From: Eubacterium sp. ER2
GTDB taxonomy: Bacteria > Bacillota > Clostridia > Lachnospirales > Lachnospiraceae
Assembly: GCF_000765215.1 (NCBI RefSeq)
Contig: NZ_JPJE01000004.1
Coordinates: 1-64,000 of the forward strand
Direction of reading: 5' to 3'
Length of the DNA stretch: 64,000 nt
Every line of letters begins with the position of its first letter. Positions within the stretch are counted from its first letter, which is position 1. Under the pieces are notes generated by a model. It had not been told where the DNA came from, ran no database searches, and saw nothing but the letters and a program-made list of their open reading frames with translations. The translations under genes and the position numbers were made by a program. Of this stretch, positions 1 through 8,326 are shown in pieces.

Positions 1-67
1 TTTTTTTCTGTTTTTCACATCCTGACTATGTTCCTTCTCTCTGCCAGAATTAAAAAAACGGGCAAAG

Positions 68-138
68 AAGAGGCGTTCGCAAGTTACCCCTGTAGTACAG
101 CGCAAAGGCTGTACGGCAGCTTACAAACGCCTCTTTTT
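68..138. terminator. Long bidirectional-type stem-loop after the FtsX permease
   Basis: A 10-bp outer stem (68-77 with 126-135, AAGAGGCGTT/AACGCCTCTT) encloses a 7-bp inner hairpin (95-101 with 108-114, GTACAGC/GCTGTAC). A T5 run follows on the plus strand (134-138), and a run of seven A (52-58) would give a U-tract for minus-strand transcripts. It sits just past the stop of the minus-strand permease gene, so it probably ends that operon, although the minus-strand U-tract lies about 9 nt from the stem. Confidence 0.6.
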
Positions 139-164
139 ACAAAATCCCATCCCCGCACTTTTTT

Positions 165-2516
165 CTAAAGAGCGCTGATGGTGTCCACCACGGACATGTT
201 CCTGATCCGCCTTGCAGGGCCCCACACTGCCAGCACTGCGGAGAGGGCCATCACCGCCAGTATCACGGCAAGGGCTGTTCCCGGTATCTGCCACTCATCT
301 CCCCAGCGGGAGGTGATCATGGACTGGTAGAGCAGCCTGTGGAGGGGCAGACCCACAGCACAGCCAAGGAGCATGCCCGAGAGCACATAGGTGACCGCCT
401 CCGCCGCCACCATCTTAATGAGCTGTCCGCTGCTCATGCCGATGGCCCGCATGGCCCCGTACTGCTTCATCCTGGCCTCCACGCTCATGCCAATGCTGTT
501 GATGATGTTGAACATGGAGATGAGGGCAATGACCGTCAGAAAGCCGTACACAAAGATGACCATGGAGTACCAGACTCCTCTCACCTCGCCGTTGTCCATG
601 CGCCGGTCCGAGAAGGTCGTCCCTTCTCCGACCAGGCTGCGGATTTCCTCCACGTCCCCCTCCGTGGCGTTTCCCGCAAGCTGCACGTCGATGATGGTGT
701 AGCCGTCCTGACCTGTGAGCTGGCTAAAAAGGGCCTCGCTGCAGTAGACATTCTCCACCCCCTGCTGGGTTCCCACGATGGAGAAGGAGGTGAGGGCCGT
801 GACAGGCAGCTTCTGCACGCCGTAGGAGGTCTCCAGGGTGATCACATCCCCCAGCTTAAGGCCCTCGTCCTCGCTGACGTAGACGCCCATCACGCCGTCT
901 CCCTTTTTCACGCTCTCTATATCCCCCTTTATAACGCCCTCCCCGGCCCAGCCAAGCTGGTTCTCCTCCAGGGAGATAAGGTTGATGCTGCCCGCCCTCT
1001 CGCCGATCCGGGCCGGCAGCTCATAGGCAAAGCTCCTTCCGTAGACCCGCTTTACATAGTCCTTTTCCCCAAGCTCCCGGGCCAGATTTTTCGGGATGGA
1101 GCAGGTCTCATCTGCGCTCACCACCGACACGTCCGGGGTGTAGGGCCGCAGGGGCACCAGGGCGTGGTGCATAAAATCCACCGCCGTGCTGAAGGACAAA
1201 AAGAGCAGGATGCTGAAGGCAAAGGAGGCGGACAGCAGGATGAAGTTCCGCTCCTTTCCCTTTGCGTGGTGGATGCCAAGCACTGTGTCCACGTGGAAAA
1301 ATCTTGTCCTGGCCGCTCGTCTGACCCTGGTGATCTCCCCTGTGTTCCCCGACACCGCCGCAAGAGGGGAGGCCTTGGAGGCCTTTCTCGCCGGCGCCCT
1401 GGCAGCCAGCAGCACTGTGACAAGGCCGATTACCGCACCCGCCGCTATCCCCGGCAGGCTGACACCAAAGACCGGCATATCTCCGAAAAATCTGTCGCTC
1501 ACATACCGCAGCAGCGCGCACAGAGCCCAGGTGACAAGAACCCCTGCCAGCACGCCCAGAGGAATGGCAGTCACACACCAGCCGAGGGCCTCCCGGCGCA
1601 CAAACCGGACGATCTGCCTCTTCTGGGCTCCCAGGCACCGGAGCATGCCGAAAAATCCGGTTCTCCTGGCAATGTTGCTGCTGAGGCTCCCCGATATCAT
1701 CAGCACCCCTGCCAGGACAACGAGGAGCGCCAGCAGCGCCGCCGTCCCGTAGAGCTGGAAGATGTAGGGATCGCTGCTCTGCAGCATAAGGGCAAGGAGC
1801 TTCGCGTTCTGCCCCACCTGCTCGTCACTTAAGGAGTAGGCGTCCCTGATTTCCCCAATCTTCTCCTGGATATCGCACCAGGGCGTGAAGGACACGTAGA
1901 ACTCCCCGTCCAGCTCCTGGGTGTCCTTCATAAAATACTTCTGGTAAATCTCCCGGTCCGTGAACATGCCGTAGACGCCCTGCTGCAAAATGGAGGAAGT
2001 GTCCCCCGTGATGCCCGACACAGTAAAGGTGAGCGCCTCTCCCTCCGGGGTATCCAACGTCACCTTGTCCCCAACATCGATGCCCAGCCTGTCGGCGGCG
2101 GTCTCCGTCAGCACGACCTCGTCCTTGGTACCCTCCGGGAAGCTCCCCTCTTTTATCTCTACAGAGGGGTAAAGGTCCAGAAACTCCCTGTCAAATCCAC
2201 AGATGACGGTCTCTGTCCCCTGGATCTGATAGCCCATGTCCACCCGGTAGTTGGTGGCTCCATACCAGGAGCTCTCCTCCACCTCGGGCCTTGCGGCGAT
2301 CAGCTCCTGCTGCTCCCGGGTCAGTCCCCTGAAGACCGCATGCCAGGCCCCGTCGCTCTTCACTGTGGAAATCCGCTGGGCCCGGATCTCCATATCCGCC
2401 ATGCTGAAGATGGCGGCCACGAGAAACACGGCCAGGAAAATGCAGATCCTTGTCATGAGGCTCTGCTTTTTGTGCACCCTTCCGGAAATTTTCACCAGGT
2501 CCAGATAGCTCTTCAT
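165..2516 (-). CDS. MacB/FtsX-type ABC transporter permease
   Basis: This is a 783-residue membrane protein with the duplicated FtsX-type permease layout. There is an N-terminal membrane segment (about residues 22-40) and a large extracytoplasmic MacB-core-like domain (about 45-235). A membrane block at about 258-390 and a second extracytoplasmic domain follow, and a final FtsX membrane block spans about 655-775. It is transcribed with, and overlaps by 4 bp (ATGA), the ABC ATPase gene upstream. A histidine kinase and response regulator precede these in the same direction. Family knowledge suggests export or sensing of antimicrobial peptides, lipids or similar envelope-active compounds; the substrate cannot be read from sequence. 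Confidence 0.85.
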   Translation of the reverse strand: MKSYLDLVKISGRVHKKQSLMTRICIFLAVFLVAAIFSMADMEIRAQRISTVKSDGAWHAVFRGLTREQQELIAARPEVEESSWYGATNYRVDMGYQIQGTETVICGFDREFLDLYPSVEIKEGSFPEGTKDEVVLTETAADRLGIDVGDKVTLDTPEGEALTFTVSGITGDTSSILQQGVYGMFTDREIYQKYFMKDTQELDGEFYVSFTPWCDIQEKIGEIRDAYSLSDEQVGQNAKLLALMLQSSDPYIFQLYGTAALLALLVVLAGVLMISGSLSSNIARRTGFFGMLRCLGAQKRQIVRFVRREALGWCVTAIPLGVLAGVLVTWALCALLRYVSDRFFGDMPVFGVSLPGIAAGAVIGLVTVLLAARAPARKASKASPLAAVSGNTGEITRVRRAARTRFFHVDTVLGIHHAKGKERNFILLSASFAFSILLFLSFSTAVDFMHHALVPLRPYTPDVSVVSADETCSIPKNLARELGEKDYVKRVYGRSFAYELPARIGERAGSINLISLEENQLGWAGEGVIKGDIESVKKGDGVMGVYVSEDEGLKLGDVITLETSYGVQKLPVTALTSFSIVGTQQGVENVYCSEALFSQLTGQDGYTIIDVQLAGNATEGDVEEIRSLVGEGTTFSDRRMDNGEVRGVWYSMVIFVYGFLTVIALISMFNIINSIGMSVEARMKQYGAMRAIGMSSGQLIKMVAAEAVTYVLSGMLLGCAVGLPLHRLLYQSMITSRWGDEWQIPGTALAVILAVMALSAVLAVWGPARRIRNMSVVDTISAL

Positions 2517-3196
2517 CGCCTCACACCTCCCATCTCTGTGAGGACTCCGTCCGACACCTGCATGACCCGGTCCACAGAGGCGGTCAGGTTCATATTGTGG
2601 GTGATCATGAGGACGGTCTGCTGGTAATGCCGGGACGCCTTGCAGAGAAGATCCATCACGTCCCGGCTGCTCCTAGAGTCCAGATTGCCTGTTGGCTCAT
2701 CTGCCAGCACAAGCATGGGGCGCATGATCAGGGCCCGGCCGATGGCCACCCTCTGCTGCTGCCCGCCGGAGAGCTGCCCCGGCAGATGGTGACGCCTCTC
2801 TGTGAGCCCCAGCAGCTCCAGGAGCTCCTCCAACTGCCCCTTCTTTGGCTTCCGGTAGTCCAAAAGCAGGGGAAAAATAATGTTCTGCTCCACATCCAGC
2901 TCCTCGATGAGATGGAAGGACTGGAAGATGAACCCGATGTTCTGCCTGCGGAAGATGGTCCGTTTGTTTTCCGACATGGAGAAAAGGTCCTCCCCGTCCA
3001 GGTACACCTTTCCCCCTGTGGGAGCGTCCAGCCCGCCGATGCAGTTCAGAAGGGTGCTCTTGCCAGAGCCGGACTCTCCCACCACGGCGGCGAACTCCCC
3101 CCGTTCTATGGAAAAGGAGACGTCCCGCAGGGCCCGGACCGCCGCTTCCCCCTTCCCGTATGTCTTGCTGAGATTTTCTACACGTAAAAGTTCCAT
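2513..3196 (-). CDS. ABC transporter ATP-binding protein (MacB/LolD type)
   Basis: A 227-residue ATPase with all nucleotide-binding motifs: Walker [10 protein letters not shown] (about residue 40), signature LSGGQQQR (about 140), Walker [12 protein letters not shown] and the switch histidine in MITHN. Size and motifs fit the MacB/LolD/FtsE branch that pairs with FtsX-type permeases. It overlaps the permease start by 4 bp, so the two are almost certainly translated together. An AAGGAGG ribosome site precedes the ATG. The 97-bp gap to the upstream kinase gene holds a G+C-rich inverted repeat and two or three TTACA-type half-sites, which may give this pair its own regulated promoter. Confidence 0.9.
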   Translation of the reverse strand: MELLRVENLSKTYGKGEAAVRALRDVSFSIERGEFAAVVGESGSGKSTLLNCIGGLDAPTGGKVYLDGEDLFSMSENKRTIFRRQNIGFIFQSFHLIEELDVEQNIIFPLLLDYRKPKKGQLEELLELLGLTERRHHLPGQLSGGQQQRVAIGRALIMRPMLVLADEPTGNLDSRSSRDVMDLLCKASRHYQQTVLMITHNMNLTASVDRVMQVSDGVLTEMGGVRR

Positions 3197-3241
3197 TGTC
3201 TTTGTCCTCCTTATCCGGCGCCGGCCAGGCCGGCTCCTTCC

Positions 3242-3299
3242 TTTTACAGTAGATATCCTACTCCCTTAGCCTTACAGCCAGATGAATATGAGCTTACAG
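3242..3299 (-). promoter_or_regulatory. Direct TTACA-type half-sites before the ABC genes
   Basis: CCTTACA (3270-3276) and GCTTACA (3292-3298) lie 22 bp apart in direct orientation, and a weaker TTTTACA is at 3242-3248. CCTTACA is identical to one arm of the palindrome at 5340-5357. Two-turn spacing is typical of OmpR-family response-regulator sites. Assignment to the response regulator of this cluster is inference. Confidence 0.4.
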
Positions 3300-4565
3300 T
3301 TTCGTCACCTGCCCGCCGGACGCGGCCTCTGTCCCAAAGCCCGGAAAGGAGATGATAAACCGGCTCCCCCGGCCGGGCCGGCTCTCCACCTGTATCACGC
3401 CTCCCTGCCCCTCTATGACAGACTTTGCCAGGGGAAGCCCAAGCCCGCACCCCTCCCTGTCAGAGGAGCGGCTGCTCCTGTAGAAGCGCCGGAAGATAAA
3501 ATGGATGTCCTCCGGCGGTATGCCGTGGCCGTTGTCCTCCACGAAGATCCGCAGCATGGCCGGGGACTCCTCCCACCGCACCCGGATGATGCCGCCCGGG
3601 TCCGTGTGGTCCAGGGCATTTTTTATGAGGTTGGAGAGGGCCTCCCGCATCCAGGACCTGTCACAGACCAGATGGGAGCGTTCCTCCCCCTGGAGGAGGA
3701 GCTGCTTTTCTTCCTTGCGGGCCCTGTCAAGGAGCTGCTCCGCCGCCTCCCCGGCAAGCCGGCCCACAGGCCAGTCCTCCTTCTCAAAGGCCACCGCCCC
3801 TGCGTCCAGCCGGGCCACCTTTAAGAGCGTCTGGATGAGCTCCTGTATCCGCTCCAGTGCCTTCAGGGCCTTCCCGGAAAACTCCCGCACCACGGAGGGC
3901 TCCTCCGGCTCTCCCTCCATGATCTCCATGTACATGAAAAGAGCGGACAGCGGGGTTTTCAGCTGGTGGGAGATGTCGGACAGGGTCTCCTTCATCATCT
4001 CCTTTTCCGCCTGCCTGGCCTGGCTCCTGGCCTGCAGCGCCGTGGCAAGCTGCTCCGCGGAGGCGAACATCCGGAACAGAGTCCCCCGCTCATTTCTCGG
4101 CAGATGACGGGAGAAATTTCCCCCTGCGTACTCTCCCATCACCTCCGCCGCCCTCTCATAGAGCCGCTGTCTCCGTCCCAGGAAGAGAAGGGTCCCTGCC
4201 AGCAGCAGGATAGCCAGCCCGCCAAATATAGCGGTCTGTCCTCCCACCTGTCTCAGCCCCGCCTCATAGAGGTCCGGCAAAAGCCAGAGGGGCGTAGACT
4301 CCTCCGTGTAGCCCGCCTGCAAAAGGAACCTCTCTCCTTCTGCTGTCACCTCTGTCCCGGCAAAGGCTCTGGCAATGACCCCAGGCTCCACCCCCTCCCC
4401 GAGGAGACCGGAGCTGACCCTGCCCTCCCACTGGAAATAGAGGGCCCTCATCTGATCTGTCTGCCTCCATCCAAGGAGGCAGGCCGCCGCCACCATGGCC
4501 GCCGCCAGAAGGAGGATAAATGCCAGGTATCTCCTCGTCTGTCTCTCCTCCAAAATCTCTCTCAT
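3294..4565 (-). CDS. Sensor histidine kinase of the MacB-type transporter cluster
   Basis: A 423-residue kinase. Two N-terminal membrane segments (about residues 13-32 and 133-150) flank an extracytoplasmic sensor region of roughly 100 residues. The dimerisation and phosphoacceptor box reads SHQLKTPL. The ATP-binding domain has N-box NLIKNALDHT, G1 box VEDNGHGIP and G2-type box GCGLGLPLAKS. The gene begins 3 nt after the response-regulator stop, so the two are co-transcribed. With the downstream ATPase and permease this makes a self-contained sensor-transporter unit, of the kind that senses envelope-active antibiotics in Firmicutes. The actual signal is unknown. Confidence 0.88.
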   Translation of the reverse strand: MREILEERQTRRYLAFILLLAAAMVAAACLLGWRQTDQMRALYFQWEGRVSSGLLGEGVEPGVIARAFAGTEVTAEGERFLLQAGYTEESTPLWLLPDLYEAGLRQVGGQTAIFGGLAILLLAGTLLFLGRRQRLYERAAEVMGEYAGGNFSRHLPRNERGTLFRMFASAEQLATALQARSQARQAEKEMMKETLSDISHQLKTPLSALFMYMEIMEGEPEEPSVVREFSGKALKALERIQELIQTLLKVARLDAGAVAFEKEDWPVGRLAGEAAEQLLDRARKEEKQLLLQGEERSHLVCDRSWMREALSNLIKNALDHTDPGGIIRVRWEESPAMLRIFVEDNGHGIPPEDIHFIFRRFYRSSRSSDREGCGLGLPLAKSVIEGQGGVIQVESRPGRGSRFIISFPGFGTEAASGGQVTKL

Positions 4566-4568
4566 CTT

Positions 4569-5270
4569 TTATCCCCTCCTCTGTCCCTTCCACTCATAGC
4601 CTCTGCCCCGCACTGTCAGAAGGTGGGCCGGAGCCGACGGATCCTCCTCTAGCTTTTCCCGCAGCCGGCGCACATAGACGGACAGGGTGTTGTCGTCCAC
4701 AAAGCTCCCGTTTCCATCCCACAGGGCGTCCAAAATCCGGTTCCTTGTCAGCACCCGGCCCTCATTTTCCACGAGAAGACAGAGGAGCCGGTACTCTGCC
4801 GCCGTCAGCTCCAGCATCCTGTCCTCCATGTAGGCCCGGCCTGCCAGAAGGTCTATGAAAAGGCCGTCGGAGCGCAGCTCCTTTCTCTCCCTCTCCTGGG
4901 GCCGGCCGCTGCGCCGAAGCTGTGCCCGGATGCGGGAGCACAGCTCCCCTAAGCGGAAGGGCTTTGTGATGTAGTCGTCCCCGCCCCCGTCCAGCCCCCG
5001 GATCACGTTGGTCTCCTCGTCAGCCGCCGTGAGGAAGATGATGGGGATGCCTGCGTCTTGCGCCCTCACCTGCCGGCACACGTCAAACCCGGTCCCGTCG
5101 GGAAGGGATACATCCAGGAGCAGAAGGTCATAGTCCTCCGTCCGCTCCAGCCTTTCCATGGCCTCCCCCACCGTGCGGGCCACGGTGAGCCGAAATCCGT
5201 TTTTCTCAAGGGAATACTTAAGTCCGTCTATCAGACTTCTGTCGTCCTCCAAAAGAAATAGTCTGTCCAT
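4569..5270 (-). CDS. OmpR-family response regulator
   Basis: A 233-residue regulator with a receiver domain at the N-terminus (acidic pocket LEDD, phosphoacceptor in LLLDVSLPDG, conserved Lys in YITKPF) and a winged-helix DNA-binding domain at the C-terminus (ends RVRGRGYEW-type). An upstream in-frame codon at 5301-5303 could extend it by 11 residues, but the ATG at 5268-5270 begins exactly at the family's conserved N-terminus, so I chose it. It heads the operon with the kinase and MacB-type transporter. The operon promoter has an excellent -10 but no recognisable -35, and a palindrome lies just upstream, which suggests autoregulation. Confidence 0.9.
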   Translation of the reverse strand: MDRLFLLEDDRSLIDGLKYSLEKNGFRLTVARTVGEAMERLERTEDYDLLLLDVSLPDGTGFDVCRQVRAQDAGIPIIFLTAADEETNVIRGLDGGGDDYITKPFRLGELCSRIRAQLRRSGRPQERERKELRSDGLFIDLLAGRAYMEDRMLELTAAEYRLLCLLVENEGRVLTRNRILDALWDGNGSFVDDNTLSVYVRRLREKLEEDPSAPAHLLTVRGRGYEWKGQRRG

Positions 5271-5306
5271 GCTCTTCTCCGCCTCCTGTTTTGCCGTAGT
5301 CAATAT

Positions 5307-5357
5307 ATTATACCATGGTCATCACAGCGCCCGCCTCCTCCTTACAAAAATGTAAGG
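5307..5357 (-). promoter_or_regulatory. TTACA-N4-TGTAA operator and activator-type promoter
   Basis: A perfect 7-bp inverted repeat, CCTTACA-AAAA-TGTAAGG, spans 5340-5357. It contains TTACA-N4-TGTAA, which agrees with the published binding consensus of BceR-like regulators (TNACA-N4-TGTAA). On the minus strand a TATAAT box (5312-5307, extended TGG) lies downstream without a good -35, which suits activator dependence. The palindrome is centred near -48 of that minus-strand start and about 150 bp before the divergent BceA-like gene. Which promoter it serves, or both, is undecided. Confidence 0.6.
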
Positions 5358-5499
5358 ATTTTCCTCCCGTCCCTGCGCTTTTTACTCATGCCTCCTTAGG
5401 CCCCCTCTGCTAGGATAGGAGCATGCCATAACGACTCCCGTCCTAAATGGCGCTGATCACAATGACAACTATCTACATCATAAAGGAGGAAACTGTATC

Positions 5500-6249
5500 A
5501 TGGAAAATCTGCTCACTGCAAAGGATGTGACAAAGCTCTACAAAAATCAGACAAAGCCGGGGCTTGACCGGGTCTCCCTCACTGTGGAAAAGGGGGAATT
5601 CCTGGGTATCATGGGAGCCTCCGGGTCGGGGAAGACGACTCTGTTGAATGTCCTCTCCACCATCGACCGGCCCACCTCCGGGGACATCCGGTTCCGGGGA
5701 ATTTCCATCCCCGGCCTGTCTCCCAAAAAAGCGGCCGACTTCCGGAAAAAGTATCTGGGCTTTATCTTTCAGGAGTATTTTCTCCTGGACAGCCTGACCA
5801 TTGAGGAGAACATCGCGGTTCCCCTGACGCTCCTTCACGAGCCCGCCGGGCATATCAAGGCAAAGGTCCTGCACTTTGCGGAACTCTTCGGCATTGCCTC
5901 CCAGCTCTCCAAGTATCCCGGAGAGCTCTCAGGCGGCCAGAGACAGAGGGCGGCTGCGGCCCGGGCGCTGGTGCGCCGTCCGCCTCTTATCTTCGCCGAC
6001 GAGCCCACCGGGGCCCTGGACTCCGCCTCCTCCACAGAGCTCCTTAAAGCCCTGTCCTCGGTCAGGCGCTCCACCGGCTCCACCATCCTGATGGTGACCC
6101 ACGACCCCTACGCCGCCAGCTACACGGACCGCATCCTCTACTTTAAGGACGGACAGATCACCGCCCAGCTGCAAAAGGAGGGGGACAGCCGGCAGGCCTT
6201 CTACCGCCGTATCACAAAACAGGCAGAAAAAATGGATGAAGGGAGATAG
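5500..6249 (+). CDS. BceA-type ABC transporter ATP-binding protein
   Basis: A 249-residue ATPase with Walker A GASGSGKTT, signature LSGGQRQR, Walker B IFADEPTGALD and VTHDPYAASY. The wording around Walker A and the Q-loop, and a permease partner with BceB topology, place it in the peptide-7 exporter (BceA/VraD) group, which removes cell-wall-targeting peptides from lipid II cycle intermediates. Ribosome site AAAGGAGG lies 8 nt before the ATG. It is followed after 4 nt by the permease, then by a NarL-type kinase and regulator in the same direction. A BceR-type operator lies upstream. Confidence 0.88.
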   Translation: MENLLTAKDVTKLYKNQTKPGLDRVSLTVEKGEFLGIMGASGSGKTTLLNVLSTIDRPTSGDIRFRGISIPGLSPKKAADFRKKYLGFIFQEYFLLDSLTIEENIAVPLTLLHEPAGHIKAKVLHFAELFGIASQLSKYPGELSGGQRQRAAAARALVRRPPLIFADEPTGALDSASSTELLKALSSVRRSTGSTILMVTHDPYAASYTDRILYFKDGQITAQLQKEGDSRQAFYRRITKQAEKMDEGR

Positions 6250-6253
6250 ACCT

Positions 6254-8272
6254 ATGTACCTGAAAATAGCATGGAAAAATGTAAGACACAGCTTTTCCTC
6301 TTACGCACTGTATTTTGGCTCCGTATTTTTTATACTCACCATCTTTTTTACCTTCCTGTCCTTTTCCAGGAACAGGATCATCCTGGAGAAAATCTCCTCC
6401 GACGGGCGGGTGGAGACCATGTGCCAGGTGGTGGGCGTGTTCATCACAGCCTTTGTGGTGTTCTACCTCTTTTTCGCCAACCGGTTCTTCCTGTCCGGCC
6501 GCATGCGGGAGCTGGGCATCTACAGCCTGCTGGGATGGAGGCGGGCTTCTGTCCTCCTCCTTCTCTCCCTGGAAAACGCCTTTGTCTGCCTGGGCAGCTT
6601 TGCCGCCGCCCTCCCGGCAGGGGGACTCCTCCACAAAGGACTGACAGCGGCCATCACCCGGTTTCTGGGACTTAATATAGACTGGAGGGCCGTGCCCCTC
6701 ATAGACGGCCGGGCCGCCCTTTTGTCCCTCCTCTTTCTGGCTGCTGCCTTTGTCTCCCTCCTTCTCTCCAACGCGGTTCTTCTGGCCCGGAGCAGCCTCC
6801 TCCTTCTGGTGCAGATGGAAGCCAGGGCCGAAAAGCCTCTGCGTCTCCATCCGGCGGCGGGAGCGGCCGGCCTTCTCCTTCTGATCGCAGGATGGCTCCT
6901 GGCGCTGGACAACACCCGGGGCAGATCCTCCCTCTGGTACACAGTGGGCTTCTCCCCCATGGCTCTTCTCACCGTCCTCCTGGCAGTGTCGGGCACCTTT
7001 CTCCTTGTCTTCTGCCTCCTGCCCTGGGCCTTCCACTCTCTTCGCAGAAGGCCGGAGAGACTGTACCGCCCGGTGCCGGTCATCGTCATCCCGGAATTTC
7101 TCCACCGGATACGGAGCAGCGCCGGCTCCTTGTGCTTCCTCACTCTCCTCGTGGCAGGCACACTGGCTGTCTTCGGCTCCACCACCCTCTCCGTCTGGTA
7201 TCCGGTGGCTGCCCTTAAGCGCATCATCCCCTCTGCCATCGAGTACCGCTCCACCGACGCTGCGCTGGACGGGGAGGTGGAAAAAGCGCTGGACCAGACA
7301 CTTGGAAAGGGAAATTACACCCTCAGCCGGACGGAGATCCTGCAGGTGACCGCCGCCTCCTCCCACCTTCCGGAGGAGTACACCCTGAGCCAGGACCAGG
7401 GCCGCTCCCCCGGCTTTGAGCTGATCCGGGAGTCAGACTGGCGCTCCCTCCTGGCCCTGCAGGGGCGGGAGAACCTGACAGAGGACCTGCCCTCTCTCAC
7501 GGACCAGACCTGCATCCTCCTGAAATACAGGCCCTCCTCCCGGGACACGGACACAGGCTCCGTCTACGAGCTGACAGCCGGCGCAGGCGCAGGCGAAAAT
7601 GGGGCGGACCAGACAAGCCAGGCGAACCAGACGAGCCAGGTGAAGGTCCTTGCCGCCAGCATCGCCAACCCCATCGGCTTCTCCAACACCGTCGGCAACC
7701 TTGTCATCTCCGACTCCCTGTTTGACCGACTGTCCGCCGCCTGCCAGGACCGCTTTACCGTGGTCAGCATCAACGGCTCCGGCCTGCGGGACAGCCAGGC
7801 GGCCTGGGATGCGGTAAGAGGAGCGCTCCCGGGCAACAAGTGGCTGACCTCCGCCTGGAGCCGCGCAAATCAAATCACCTCGGCCAACAGCTCCACCTTT
7901 CTCCTCATCACCTTTGTCTCTCTCCTGCTGATCATTGCGGTAGGAAGCATGCTCTACTTCCAGAGCCTCTCCCTCATCCGCTCCCACAGAAGAGACTATG
8001 TGATCCTCGGCAGGATGGGCTACAGCGCCGGGCAGATGAAAAAGGTCATCTCCCGGCAGCTGGGGATTTTTTACCTGCTCCCCTATGCTCTGGGCCTCCT
8101 GCACGCCTGCTTTGCCCTGGCGGCCTACCGGTATGCCCTGCTGGATGACATACTGGGAGAGGGCCTTCTCTCCCTCCTGCCCATCCTCCTGGCCTTCGCC
8201 GCCTTTACCTGCCTCTACGTCCTCTACTTTCTCATCACAAGGCGGGCCTGCTGCCGGATCTGTGGATTTTAG
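6254..8272 (+). CDS. BceB-type ABC transporter permease
   Basis: A 672-residue permease with BceB/VraE layout: one N-terminal membrane helix (about residues 15-38), a first block of helices to about 300, and a large extracytoplasmic domain (about 320-520). The protein ends with three C-terminal helices. The extracytoplasmic domain is the part that recognises the peptide in this family. An in-frame ATG at 6236 would overlap the ATPase gene. The ATG at 6254, preceded by GGGAGATAG, starts with MYLKIAWKN, the usual beginning of this family, and is preferred. It contains a short repeated tract rich in QTSQ around residue 455, probably a flexible linker. Confidence 0.88.
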   Translation: MYLKIAWKNVRHSFSSYALYFGSVFFILTIFFTFLSFSRNRIILEKISSDGRVETMCQVVGVFITAFVVFYLFFANRFFLSGRMRELGIYSLLGWRRASVLLLLSLENAFVCLGSFAAALPAGGLLHKGLTAAITRFLGLNIDWRAVPLIDGRAALLSLLFLAAAFVSLLLSNAVLLARSSLLLLVQMEARAEKPLRLHPAAGAAGLLLLIAGWLLALDNTRGRSSLWYTVGFSPMALLTVLLAVSGTFLLVFCLLPWAFHSLRRRPERLYRPVPVIVIPEFLHRIRSSAGSLCFLTLLVAGTLAVFGSTTLSVWYPVAALKRIIPSAIEYRSTDAALDGEVEKALDQTLGKGNYTLSRTEILQVTAASSHLPEEYTLSQDQGRSPGFELIRESDWRSLLALQGRENLTEDLPSLTDQTCILLKYRPSSRDTDTGSVYELTAGAGAGENGADQTSQANQTSQVKVLAASIANPIGFSNTVGNLVISDSLFDRLSAACQDRFTVVSINGSGLRDSQAAWDAVRGALPGNKWLTSAWSRANQITSANSSTFLLITFVSLLLIIAVGSMLYFQSLSLIRSHRRDYVILGRMGYSAGQMKKVISRQLGIFYLLPYALGLLHACFALAAYRYALLDDILGEGLLSLLPILLAFAAFTCLYVLYFLITRRACCRICGF

Positions 8273-8326
8273 AGAGCCGGCGTGCTATAGTAGAAGAAAT
8301 ACGTAAAAACAAAGGAGACATCCTGT

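Noticed and set aside
339-1832. 497-codon open frame on the plus strand
   Set aside because: It is antisense to the FtsX permease and composed of His/Arg/Gly-rich low-complexity sequence.
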